This document shows positions 43,301-55,100 of a stretch of 64,000 bases of DNA, piece after piece. The notes below the pieces were generated by a model, which was not told the origin of the DNA, made no database searches, and saw nothing but the letters and a program-made list of their open reading frames with translations. Source of the DNA: Hybos culiciformis (taxonomy: Eukaryota > Arthropoda > Insecta > Diptera > Hybotidae); assembly GCA_964007475.1 (NCBI GenBank), contig OZ023273.1, positions 125,597,812-125,661,811 on the forward strand. The letters are read 5' to 3'. Each line of letters starts with the position of its first letter. Position 1 is the first letter of the stretch. A program made the translations under genes and the position numbers.

Positions 43301-46300
43301 TCATAATTTGATCCAAAAAGTAAAATTAAAATTAAAATGTATGTTCTTCAAGTCTTCAGCTCTTTTAAAACAGTTAGAACTAGAATAAACCTACTTATAC
43401 TTATCCTCATAACCTCACGGGGAAGTTAAACTTCTTTAGTTATTTGCAACAATGACATAATTATTTATCTGACGAAAAATTCACATAAACGACCATCGTT
43501 GTGTGGATACGTAAATGATGTTCGATTTCTTGAATTTTGGATTTTTATTCCAAAGTACGAATAAAATAAGACCAGTTCTAGTTTCTGACATATATATTTT
43601 TACAGAAATAGTAATCTTGGCACAACACTTTTTTTGTCTCTAAAATATTGCATATTTATTAATTTTATCCGATTTTTCAGTTTGATATTCACAGCTTTCG
43701 TAGCTGTATTAAATGTAGTTGAATATTTTATGACGAATTCGATAAACGAAAACTCTCCATTTAGAGGTATGTAATTATAATTCCAATTTTAAAAATTTTA
43801 ATTTAATAAGAGGCTTTGTAGCTCAAGGATTTGGTCCTAAAGGCTTATGGATTAATGGCAAAGATTATTATAGATTAGATGGAAAAACTCCAAAATCACT
43901 TAGGCATGAAATGATTCAAAAATTCAATGATGTTAAAAATGATAGAGCCAGGTATGTAGATGAGTGCTCACTTGATTTTTAATTGTTGGAAATTATTATT
44001 ATTCATTTAGTAAATAAAACTTTTGATTAAAAAAAATATAAATTTAATAACTTTCTGATATAAAGCTTTAAAGGTTTTCATAAAATTACTTGATTTCCTC
44101 TGTATTGATGTCTTGCGATTGAAATGAACTAAAAAACTATGCACGAACAAACTAATTATCTTTATATAATACTTATATATTATAGTCCTAGGTACAAGGG
44201 GTATCGGAGGACTCCCCGTCCACCCGCTAAACCCGCCTAACATAATCTAATTTATGTAATATTTTCAAACATTTTTATATTTTCTATTTTAGAGTATTTT
44301 TAATATCTGCTAAAGCTGGAGGTCAAGGAATAAATTTGATTGGTGCTAATAGAGTTATAATACTTGATACATCTTGGAATCCTTCAAATGATAATCAGAA
44401 TATTTTTAGAATATTCCGATTAGGACAAAATAAGAATTGTTATGTTTATCGTTTAATTTCAATGGTAATGTATGGTTGAATTTTTAATTAAAATTTTTTT
44501 AATTGCAACGTCACAAAGCTAAAATTAAATCTTATTATTTATTTTTCTATATAATGCAATGCCAATAAGTGATTTTGTTATATGGCGTGTTTTTTTAGAG
44601 CCCATAGTTTAATCCAATATCCGACAGATACTTCTCGTGGCGGTCAGGTCCTATCTTAAAAAAAAGCTATAAAAAATAATTATTATTGTTTTTACATTAT
44701 CAAACTTTCAACAACCAAATAATATCATTTGTTATCTACATATAATATAAATTTTGTTTTGTAAATTCTAACTACATATTTAATTTGATTTATCAGGGAA
44801 CAATGGAAGAAAAAGTTTATTCAAGAAGTGTTACAAAACAAGCTATGAGTTTTAGAGTTGTAGATGAACAACAAATAGATAGTTGAGTCCTATTTTTTTT
44901 AGTCGATGTCCTGACATTTATTTATGTATTCTTTTTTTTTAAAGGACACTACAGTATGGCCGAATTAGCAGAATTATATAAGTAAGTTTACATTTATTTA
45001 ATTTTTTAAATTTTAGCGAAGCTTAAATACGATACAGATATATAAATTTTATTTTATCTTATGGAAATTTTTTCAATAACGAAACTTAAAAAGAACTAAA
45101 AATATGAAAATAATTTATATTAGTATTTTCTTACTCGATTTTAAGATATTAAAATTTGAATTAAATGTTTAATTAAATTTAAAAATTTGATAATTAGGTA
45201 TGTGCATTTATTTAATGTAGAAAGGAATATACCCAAAAATTGTAGACACTGTAATATAATTTCTACTTTCATTATTATATAAAAATATATAGAATTTTGT
45301 AAATATGTAGAATTTTTTCATTAAATTATTTTATTTCATTATAGATTAACCAATCCTGACTATTCTGAGCGGCCTGTTCCAGCTTTACCCCAAGATCAAG
45401 TTTTAGCAAATTTATTAAGACATTTTCCAAACTTAGTATATAAATATCACGAGCACGATAGTTTGCTTGAGAATAAAATTGAACAAGAATTAAGTGAACA
45501 GGAGAAAGAAGATGCTTGGAAAGCTTACGAACAAGATATTACAAGAACGGGTATGCAATACAGAAAAATTTCTGACAATTGGAATGAATAATAAATTCTA
45601 ATTTTATTTTTAATATATTACAGAAAATATAAATATGGCATCAATGGCAAAGTAAGTTCTTACACATAGTTATATTTTTAACCATAAGTTTTCATCGTGT
45701 AGTAGATATACCTATACGAAAAAATAAAGGAGTTATGTCGCGTTCGCGTAGTTTAATTTGTTGGTAAAAAGAGTTTTTACCTTTGGAGCCCTGCGGGAAC
45801 ATTAGAAAGGAGGCTGGAATACCAGACGTTTCGCAGACGCATGCGAAAAACCTTTACTTCACTTAGGAAACGTTGCGAAAAAGGGTTGTATGTAATTCCG
45901 AAGCCTCTGTTACGATTGAGCTCAAAATCTTGTTTATTATTAGTTTTCTTACTTTTATCAAACTTTCTGAGTGAAGGGCTTGATGGATGCAATTTATGTT
46001 ATGCGAATAAAATTAAAACAAACGTCAAATTATTAAAACTAAATAACAAATCATTATTGACTTACTTAAAAGATAAGGGTCAGGATAGATTGATCTACTT
46101 TGCGCAAATAGGTTGCGAAAATAGTTAGTGGGAGACGTTGATAATTTAAAGTAAGTGAGTAAAAAATGAAGCACAAAACAAAAATAAAAGTCCCATTTTA
46201 TTTAGGAAATTTGATTCTAAAGCTTCTAAATATATCTAGTCAGAGTTTCAAATTTTTCGATGAAAACATTTATAACATTATATTTATAAATCTATTTGTG

Positions 46301-49300
46301 AACTTACTTAAGTGCAGTTGAAAATCTTAGAACTTTTTTCGGACAAAAATTATTAGAAAACCAAAACATATATAATAACATATATAACATATATATTTTA
46401 AAAATTATTTCAGTATGGAATTTTTTGGAAATGCTGCTGCCACACAAAATTTTTTCATGGATCATCCAGCTTTTATGGTAAGTGGTCCTTTTTTTAAAGT
46501 TTCCAATACATCTACCTTTTTTTTTAGAGCAATCCGACCGATTACAACTTATGGCAAAGTCTAAATACAGCACTTAGTCCATTTTCAAACACACCCTATA
46601 TGGATCCACTTAGTATGTACAAAAATTCATTGTACGATTCGTCAATTCAAAAGCAAATGGAATCAAATTACCTAACTCGACATCTCACTGGAATGGCTGG
46701 TAACACTACTCCAACAGTCATGAGGGGTTTACCGTCTTTAGGGGATATAGCAAACAATTCATCAGCCAGTGCTGCACAATTTTTACCTACTCAATATGCT
46801 TCATCATATGGGCAAAACGTATTAAACCCATCTCAATATAATACAAATATTTTAATGGAAAATATGCATAGACTTTTTGATAGTTTTGTAAATAATACAA
46901 ATGAGCCTAGTAACAACACTACAGCTGATAATAGACCTACTAAATCTCCAATTACTGGTGGCGGCTTAAATCTTAATGCATATTTAGATAATTCTCATAA
47001 AGTTGGTGGATTTGGTAGTACTAATAATAATAACAAAAGTGAATTGTACGGTGCTCGATCTGGAAGTGCATCAGAAAAAGCTTCGAACATTCCAGATCAA
47101 AATCAGAGTAAAAATACTGGCAGACATGAAGGAACGAGTATATCATCTCCACGAAATCAAACAACTAGCAATATTGATAAATCTGAGTCTTCGATTCATA
47201 AAAATTTACAAGAAAGTATAATGCATACGAATGTTTCAAAATCTCCCGCTTCTTCAGAAAATGCGGCAATAGAAAGAAGCAAAAATACTAACATTACGTA
47301 AGTTAATCACTATTTAATTTAAAATTGTAATCTAATCAATTTAAAATTGCTTCTATGCTTTCGATGAACAAATAAAAAATTTCAAAAGAAAATGTTTCGA
47401 CACTGTAACATCAATATCTTGAAATACCGAAAATTTTGTGTTCTTAATCTCTTTTGGAATCTCTTTCCTGTAATAAAAATTTGATAAGAGATCGTTAAAA
47501 TAATTTTTTTTTTTGAAGTTTATACTTCTTTAGGCGCGTTGTATGATATAATTGAGTAATTCTGTAGGGGGTAAAAATTATTGTACTCATTCGAATTTCG
47601 AGTTCGAAAAAAAGCGACATGCTGTACCGTTTGAATACTCAAAAAAATGAGTCCACTCAATAATCATTTCTTATTTATAAAAACAAAATAATTTGGCCCG
47701 ACAAATTTAAATTCAAATTATTTTTTAAAAATCTTTCGTTTAAAACTAAAATTTTGTTTTCAAATTAGGTAGTTCAATAATTAGTTGTCATTTATAAAAA
47801 CAAAATAATTTGGCGCGTTTTTCCAAAATAGGTAGCTCCGGTGAAATAATTAGATTACCTGACCAAAAGTTTTGGATATGGAGCTACAGTTAGGGTCTTC
47901 CCGGCTCAAAATATACCAAAAAATTTTTTTTTCAAAATAGGTAGCTCGGGTGAAATAAAGATTACCTGTCCAAAAAAAGGAAGGAAGTGAGGGCGGCAGT
48001 AAGGGCTGAAGAGAGGTCGGTAGGGAGGCCGGAAGTGAGGGCGTAAGTGAGGGCTGAAGTGAGGGCGGAAGTGAGGGCGGAAGAGAGGGCGGAAGTAATG
48101 GCGGAAGTGAGGGCGGAAGTGAGAGTGGAAGTGAGGGCGGTAGTGAGGGCGGAAGTGAGGGCAGGAGTGAGGGCGGAAGTGAGAGTGGAAGTGAGGGCGG
48201 ATGTGAGGGTGGAAGTGAGGGTGGAATTACCTGACCAAAAATTTTGGATAGGGAGCTATGGTTAGGGTCTTCCCTGCTTAAAATATGCAAAAAAAACACA
48301 CGCAGCAGACATAGGAACTGCCGAAAGAAGTTAATACTTAAAGCTTTAAACTATGAAATAACAGTGGCTACAAATGATGGGCTGCTCAGTACAAAATGTA
48401 AATTAAAATAAAAATTAGTCGATCAGTCCAAATGCAGTCCATTATTTGTAGCCATTGTTATTTCATAGTTTAAAGCTTTAAGTATAAACTTCTTTCGGCA
48501 GTTCCTATGACTGCTTCGTGTGTTTTTTTTTTTTTATTTAAAGTTCATTTATTATAATAATTCATTACAATATGTATAATACAAAATATATTAAAAAACT
48601 TATGCTCCAACGCTAGAAGCCTTGTAGGAGCTACTTATGGCAACATGTTTACTTATTAATATACAATTTGTAATATGAAGAGTAAAAAATTAATAAAATG
48701 AGAAAAAAAAAATATTAGAATACAAAATTCAGTATATAATTATAAAAATACTATTTACTTTGATGATCTATAAATTAGAGTAACTTAATTGTTTAAAACT
48801 TAAAAGAAATTCAAATATTTAATTAAAGGTTCAACATCTTATACATCAATAAGGTGTATCTAAATTAAGCAATTAATGAAAAGATATAAAAGATGTAAAA
48901 AATGTAAAAGATGAGACTAGTCCGAAGAACAATAACTTGAAAATTGATTAAAAAAGTAGTAGTATATGCATAATTATTATTCTTCAATAACGTCCCATCA
49001 ATCACTCTCTCACTAATAAAGTTTGTGTAAATGTTACAATAATCTACAAATATAATATAAAATAAAAAATAATGCATGTTAACCAAAAGTTAGGATCTTT
49101 GAGTGATTCCGTCTAACGTAGAAAATTTTTCAATGTACCTGATATTGCTCTAAGTTTAATCAATATTGAAAAATGTGTTCAATAAGTGAACAAAATCGAG
49201 ATTTACTTAAGACTCATTCAACGTCTACGCAAAACAGTATTTTTTTTAACTCAATATTCCATTGTCTGTGCAATTGAATATTTTTTTTTCTTGAGGAAAT

Positions 49301-50055
49301 CCAACTTTTAATTACCTATTCAACAAGCCCAAGAACTGTAAATCTATCAAAGAGTTACTTAGATATAGAGTTTTAAAAAATATAATCATTATTATGCTCC
49401 GCAATAGTTTATTATTTTATGTATATTTCATTTTTTTCAAATTTCATTATCTAAGATTCTAAGTTACTGTATGATAGTTTTTCAAGGTTTGTTGAATAGG
49501 TAATTAAAAGTTGGATTCATGGTCACCATAGGTTGGGTAGACCCAAAAATGCTGACAAAACCCACATAGGTTGGGTAGACCCTAAAATGCTGAAAAACGC
49601 ACCGTAATTATGAGTTAAAAAAATAGGCCTTTTGGAAAGAGTATGGACATTTTCTAAAGGATGATTATTGATAACAATTATGGTTGCTTTTATTGTAATA
49701 GCTCATTTTAAAAATTGTTTTTTTTTATTTAGAACAAATGTGAATTTAGGAAAAAGACCAAGATCATCTAGTCCGTTCACAAACAATGTAAGATTTGTAT
49801 GAAGTTTTTTATTTATATATTTTGGTACGAAATGGTAATCCAATTTAATTTATTATCAATTGTAGGATGAAAATTCTGATGCTATTAAAAAAATTAAATC
49901 ATCAGCTGCTGCAGTCATAATAAGTCCCGGTAAAAGAAACTTAGGGAATTCTAAACCAGGTGATTTTATTTATAGAAAATAACACTGATCTTATTTTTTA
50001 AAATTATTTATTTGTTATTTCAGCTACATCAACTGAGGTGTTTGAGGTTGATTAA
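34353..50055 (+). CDS. XNP: XNP/ATRX, SWI/SNF2-family chromatin remodeller
   Basis: Seventeen coding exons: 34353-35211, 35714-37861, 40958-41739, 42079-42225, 42885-43129, 43681-43766, 43813-43951, 44293-44464, 44797-44881, 44945-44981, 45345-45550, 45624-45651, 46414-46477, 46528-47297, 49733-49787, 49866-49959, 50024-50055. Phases close to 1982 residues. Residues 1 to about 950 are acidic and low-complexity with lysine clusters and no ADD zinc finger; a GAT run encodes an Asp tract. The ATPase follows: [12 protein letters not shown], Walker A MGLGKT (about 1001-1006) and the family-specific DEGH box at 1139-1142, then LTGTPIQNN. The C-terminal lobe has [20 protein letters not shown] and the arginine motif FRIFRLGQ, then [13 protein letters not shown]-class enzymes act in heterochromatin and histone H3.3 deposition. 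The donor at 37862 is GC, and that intron holds a LINE. The 3' third is Ser/Asn-rich as in insect XNP. Confidence 0.96.
37862..40957 (+). other. XNP: GC-AG intron 2 of XNP, carrying a LINE insertion
   Basis: The exon ends ATGGGATTAG and the intron begins GCAAGT; the acceptor is TTATTAG before GTAAAACTTTG. Joining them gives M-G-L-G-K-T-L-Q, the intact Walker A motif. Splicing at the nearby AA/GTATTT would create a stop, so the GC donor is the only one that restores the protein. The donor otherwise matches consensus well (AG/GCAAGT). Confidence 0.9.
37921..40855 (+). mobile_element. Degraded non-LTR retrotransposon (LINE), copy 2, in XNP intron 2
   Basis: Same family as the element at 30291-32554, in sense orientation with XNP. 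Recognisable coding sequence starts near 38190. RT ([26 protein letters not shown]) runs from 38272 to 39300, is frameshifted, and continues from 39344 through RNase H, with an in-frame TGA at about 40223 and a further frameshift near 40460. The Cys/His cluster ends at 40760. The 3' end is four CCTAA units (40836-40855). At the other side, 37921-37950 is an inverted piece of a related 3' end: TTAGGTTAGGTTAGG then TTGTAGCGAGTCG. It is a pseudogene copy; it reaches further 5' than copy 1. Confidence 0.9.
45700..46150. repeat. Possible transposon remnant in XNP intron 12
   Basis: A less AT-rich stretch with CGCAACG/CGTTGCG words. CGTTGCGAAAAAGGGTTGTA near 45872 resembles, inverted, the sequence at about 37950-37980 (ATTACATTCTTTTTCGCAAC). 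An ORF of 95 codons crosses it without recognisable domains. Confidence 0.4.
47511..48535. mobile_element. Composite repeat, copy 1 (XNP intron 14)
   Basis: Begins TTTTGAAGTTTATACTTCTT and continues nearly identically to the sequence at 56661. It holds degenerate direct units containing AGGTAGCTCCGGTGAAATAA ... CCTGACCAAAAGTTTTGGAT ... GGTCTTCCCGGCTCAAAATA, a 12-bp minisatellite (47985-48232) inserted in one unit, and a terminal hairpin. The hairpin arms (about 48298-48385 and 48445-48530) start ACACACG and share GGAACTGCCGAAAGAAGTTA and TAAAGCTTTAAACTATGAAA. The centre at 48405-48425 is the empty form of the site that carries the 57705-58756 insertion in copy 2. No transposase. Confidence 0.8.
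47985..48232. repeat. GAGGGCGGAAGT minisatellite (copy 1)
   Basis: About 20 units of 12 bp close to GAGGGCGGAAGT, with variants such as GAGAGTGGAAGT and GAGGGCAGGAGT. The Ser/Pro/Leu-repeat and Arg/Ala/Glu/Val-repeat ORFs here are translations of this array. Confidence 0.95.
49298..49517. repeat. 29-bp perfect inverted repeat with 162-base spacer
   Basis: Arms 49298-49326 and 49489-49517 are exact reverse complements (left begins AATCCAACTTTTAATTACCT). Just after it, ATAGGTTGGGTAGACCC occurs twice (about 49528 and 49566) in a tandem duplication. Probably a small foldback or MITE in XNP intron 14. Confidence 0.8.
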
Positions 50056-52139
50056 ATCAAATATTATTCTTGTATTTATGTATTTTACACATTATTTAAC
50101 TTAAAATATTTCGTTTTTAAATAAAATAATTTATTAATTTAATGTACATATTTACACAAATAGATCATGAAATACGACCGTTTGAAGCTAATATAATTTA
50201 TACACATTCTACGGCACTTAAACAGGGCTATCTTATTTTCATATTTTTTGTTCGGCCATTCTTACATTTTACTCATTTAAAAACGACTCTTTATTTTAGC
50301 ATTCTAAATTTTCTATGCGGTGAAGAAGATTTTTGTTTTTGAAAGTTCAATCAACAGATATAAATTTTTCAATCGATTAATTTTGCACCTTTTTTTTTTT
50401 TTTTTTTAGCTAAATGGCATTAATTTTTGTAATGTGGCGAAAAAAGTTTAAAAAAAACCTAAGGAAAAGATTTTTTTCTTTAAATAGTAAATGTTCCTTC
50501 TGATTCTAAACTTGAAAAAACAGTAAAAATGTTGGAGATAAAATATTAAAATAAAATGGCCTTATTCAAGTGCCAAGGAATTTAATTTTAAAAATTTTTA
50601 TAATCAAATCTAGTTTTAATTTTTATTTCAATGAAAGTAAATTCTTAATTGAATAAATACTGAAACTTAAATTAAGAATAACTAATAATTATCTATGTGT
50701 ATTTAGCTACAATTATGCTAATAGTAATTAAAATTTAAAATGAAATAAATGTGAATACATATTTTGTATATAACTTTTGTTTAATAATTCTTATTCTCGT
50801 TTAGTTTAGTTAGATTTTAATTATTTTCATTTTATTTCATAGATTATTTTCTGAAATATAATATAATAAACCATTATTATTAGAAAAATGTAAAATAAAG
50901 AAAGTATGAAAAAAAAATAACAATAAATTTGTTTTACATGGAAAGGAACAGCGTGAATAATTTCTGTGAGAAGATTCGAGTGTCAAAACACTTTGAATTG
51001 AATGCGTTCAGCAGATTACGAAAATAAAAATGGAATTGCCGAGATCTCGAAATATTTCTCTGTCACTGCCAATACAAAACGATATTCGATTAAAAAAAAT
51101 TCATTTTATAAAGAGTAAAAGTATGTGAACTTTATTATATCCATATTAAAAAGAAATAACCTTGTACTTTCACGGCTGTCCTTAAATCGATTTAATCTAA
51201 AGATCACGAGTTTCTAATCCAGGATCTGCTATATATAAACTTGAAGGTTTTGGAGCTTCCAGACTTTAAAATTGAAAGTAAAAAATGGTCTAAAAATAAA
51301 ATGAAATAGTACTTTAATCTTTAAAATATCCAAAAGTGAAAAACATGAAAAAAATCTCCCGCAACTCCAAGATCATTTTGTAGAATATTAGATTAGACTA
51401 TCGGTATAGCAAAGAATAATTCTAAGATGCTATAGTTTTATACAATTGTTCATATAGTAATTTGAATAATATAATTCCATCATAAATATCTATATTGCGT
51501 GCATGCAAAACTGTGAAACAAAAAAAGTCTTTATAGATAAGTTACACATACGAATGATGCAAAATATATATGTTGAGATTAGATTATTATTTTAATTCTA
51601 AATCTAAATAATGTATGAAATTACAACTGTAGGTACACTTAACACTTTGTATTTGTATGTTAATAAGTAAAATAGAATAAAAACAAATTATCAAAAAACT
51701 ATCCACTGTTTTTCTAAAGGGATAGGACCTTTATCAAAAAAATTGATCTATCCAGGGCTGCCAGATTGGAGGTTTTTAGGCTCCGAGGAAAAAAAGAGAA
51801 ACCAAAAAGTAAGGAAAATATTTTTTTTTGGGATTTTTTGATAAAATCGAAAAAAATCATTTTATTTGTTGCATCTGGCATCACTGATTCTAACAAGATT
51901 CTTTCTTGATATCGCCCCACCACTCAAAAATCATCAACTTGAACATTGAACAAAATAAATAAATATTTATCAACCTAATTGTATTAAAATAATTATTAAA
52001 AATCTAATTAATTAATTAAAAAAATTTGCTTAAATTTAAAACAAAATTAATAATTACATTTTATTTTTTATTTTTGAAAATAAAACATAATTATTTTTAA
52101 TTAATTTAACACCATACAAAATAAATAATTTATAGAATT
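50056..52139. other. Intergenic region between XNP and FKBP59
   Basis: Holds the XNP 3' UTR (AATAAAATAA at about 50120) and the FKBP59 promoter side. AT-rich, with T-runs near 50390-50409. No supported coding sequence. Confidence 0.5.
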
Positions 52140-55100
52140 ATGGATTTATCAGGAGACGGTGGAGTTATTAAGGAAATCATTTCGGAAGGAAAAGGAGTAA
52201 GTTTGATGTTTGCGGTTGAAAGTTCAAAAGCCTTAGAAGCAGGCTTCAGTCGATTAGAGAATTATTTTTTTTTTAAATGAATTGTGTGGGAATTTGGCAG
52301 GCTTAGGCAGAATTTTGATCACATGTGACTTCTGCCTAGGTAGGTATAATAATTATGTTTAGGTGGTTGTTAACACAGGAAGGGATACTGTAGTCATAAA
52401 AAAAACAAGCTATAAATTTTTTTAGTCAGTTTTTGAATAAATAGTAACATATAACATATAGATTAGGTAGGTACTTACTTACCTACCTATTATATTAAGT
52501 ATTTTGTTATTAGATTATAAAACAGTTCAACATAATGTAAACGATATACCTACTTATACATACCTAAAAATTTTAATTAGTTTAAACTTTTATTGCAGAA
52601 AAATAACATTTCGTAATCCTTTAGAAATTTTTTTTATAAACATGTAAGTTAAGCCTACTTCTTCCCTTTCTCCAATACCCCAATACTTATAATGTTAAAT
52701 GAATGAAATGGGCATAATATGCAGGGTTAAAAATTTTATTTTATTATTTCACTCTTATTGCTCTTCATGAAAACGATCTAATAAATAATATTTTAAACGA
52801 TATTTTAAAAATTCTCTCTTAGGGAACGAAAAAATAAAAATAAATTATTTCACTCCCAAGAGCGATTTTTGTTTTGTTTTTATTTTCTATACCTAGTAAA
52901 GATCGAAAAAAAAAATTTTTTTTTTTCACTCCCTAACAAAATGTTCTACAAGGAGTGAAATAAATAAACAACAATATTTCATTCCCAAAGAGCGTAATTT
53001 ATTGTTCGTTTTTTTTATTTTTATTTTGGGAGCAAAAAAATTTTTTTTAAAATTTCGTTCCCAAAGAGCGATTTAATTTATTTATTTTTTATTTCCTTTG
53101 CAAAGAATGGAGCGAAGGAGTGAAAAAAATAAAATTTTTAACTCTGATAATATGAGGCTTAGAAAAAGGTATTTGAATGAAATCTAATAAATTGTTAATA
53201 AAAATATTTAATTTTAGGAGGAAACACCAGTGAATGGTTGTAAAGTATCATTGCAGTACACAGGCAAACTTACAAATGGTAAAATTTTCGATTCAAGCTT
53301 GGAAAGGAACGAACCATTTGAGTTTTCCTTGGGGAAAGGTAAATACTCAACTCTTATACGATATAATGAAGTTTTAATAAAAAATATTTTTCTTAGGCAG
53401 TGTTATAAAAGCCTTTGAAATTGGAATATTAACGATGAAAAAAGGTGAAAAATGTGTTTTAACTTGTAAGCCCGAATATGCTTATGGAAAGTCAGGTAGT
53501 CCGCCCAGTATTCCACCAGATTCAACGCTTATTTTTGAGGTAAAAAAAAAAGATGAAACTTATACGTCAACCTTTTATATTTTGTGCTTATATGTCAAAC
53601 TTTTATATTTGGCGTTACTTTATTTATTACTCGTTTAATGTTATAATGTTTATTTTAGTTGGAAATGTTAAATTGGAAAGGAGAGGACATCAGCCCTGAC
53701 AGCGATGAAAGTATTGAGAAATTTGTTTTAGTGCCGTCAGAAAAACGAAAAACACCAAATGATTACGCTCTCGTGAAAAGTAAGCTCAATATGTTTTTTA
53801 TTTCCCGAAGAGTACATGTAGTTTGACTGCATTTTTTTTTTTTTTTTATCATTTGAATATCTACTCAACTGTTTCAATCCCAAATAAAAATAATCGGTTT
53901 TCAGAATGATGTCCTCGAAAATATTTGTGCAAAAGTCTTAAAAATAAATTTTAGAATGTTTTTCTTTGAAAAATTTAAATAAAATTTTCATGATTTACAA
54001 AATTTTAATTCACTTATGTATCTTTTTTTAATTTTTATCTAGTTAATTTAGTTGGAAAATATGAAAACAAAGTTTTTGATGAACGTAACGTTGAATTCAA
54101 TATAGGTGAAGGAATAGAATGTTCAATCGTTGAAGGAATAGAAATAGCTCTTCCAAAAATAGCTGTCGGTGAAACTTGCAGGTAAATTATTATTTTATTA
54201 GAATTTTTTGACAGAATCTATAAAAATTGTGAAATCTTTTTTAAGGTTGAAAATTAAGTCAAAATATGCTTTTGGCAATGAAGGGAACAAAAAATTCAAT
54301 ATTCCAGGGAATGCAACTGTAGAATACACTGTATCACTTCTTGAATGTGAAAGGGTAAATTTAAAATTTGATATAACAGGAAATGCTTTAGTGGGTAAAA
54401 GCGTTTGGTTCGAAATGGACGAAAAAAATAAGATTTTCTTTCTATTTATTTACTCATTTTATGAAATTAATACTATACTTAAATGAATATCTTCTTTCAA
54501 TAGTTTATTGCAATAGAGAATTTACTCTTTTTTATACAGTTACTGCGTTTTGTTTAATTTCTATTGATTTTTGAATCATAGTCAACGTCTTTTCTAGATG
54601 GGCAACGGATTTTTTTTAACTTCTTTTATCTAAAATCTGTTTTAAGTCACATATTTTTCTATTTTTCAATAGTTATTTTTATATTTATTTAATATTTGTT
54701 TTTCATTTTTTTTTTTGGTTTGGTTTTATTTATTTTATTTTCTATTGCAGGCAATTGAGGAATGGAAATTAGACAAAGATGAGAGCTTAACTCAAGCCAA
54801 AATATTTAAAGAAAAAGGTTCAAATTTTGTCAAAGATGGGAAATATAAGTTGGCTATAAAAATGTATCAAAGAAGCAATAATTTTCTTTCGAATTGTGGT
54901 AAATGATGCTTTCTTGTTTTGTACAAAATATTGATTGACACAACCAAAGTAGAAAATTATAAATAATTATAAATAATTTTAACGTCCGTCCGCCTGGTTG
55001 CATTTTTTATCTCGGCTTATGACTTAAAAAAGTATTTATTTCTTACATACATACTTATTAGTGAGTGGGTACAGGTCTTAAATTACATTACTTTGAGACA

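Noticed and set aside
47850..48299. Ser/Pro/Leu-repeat protein of about 150 residues (and its counterpart at 57275-57589)
   Set aside because: Purely the 12-bp minisatellite read in frame; the complementary frames are equally open.
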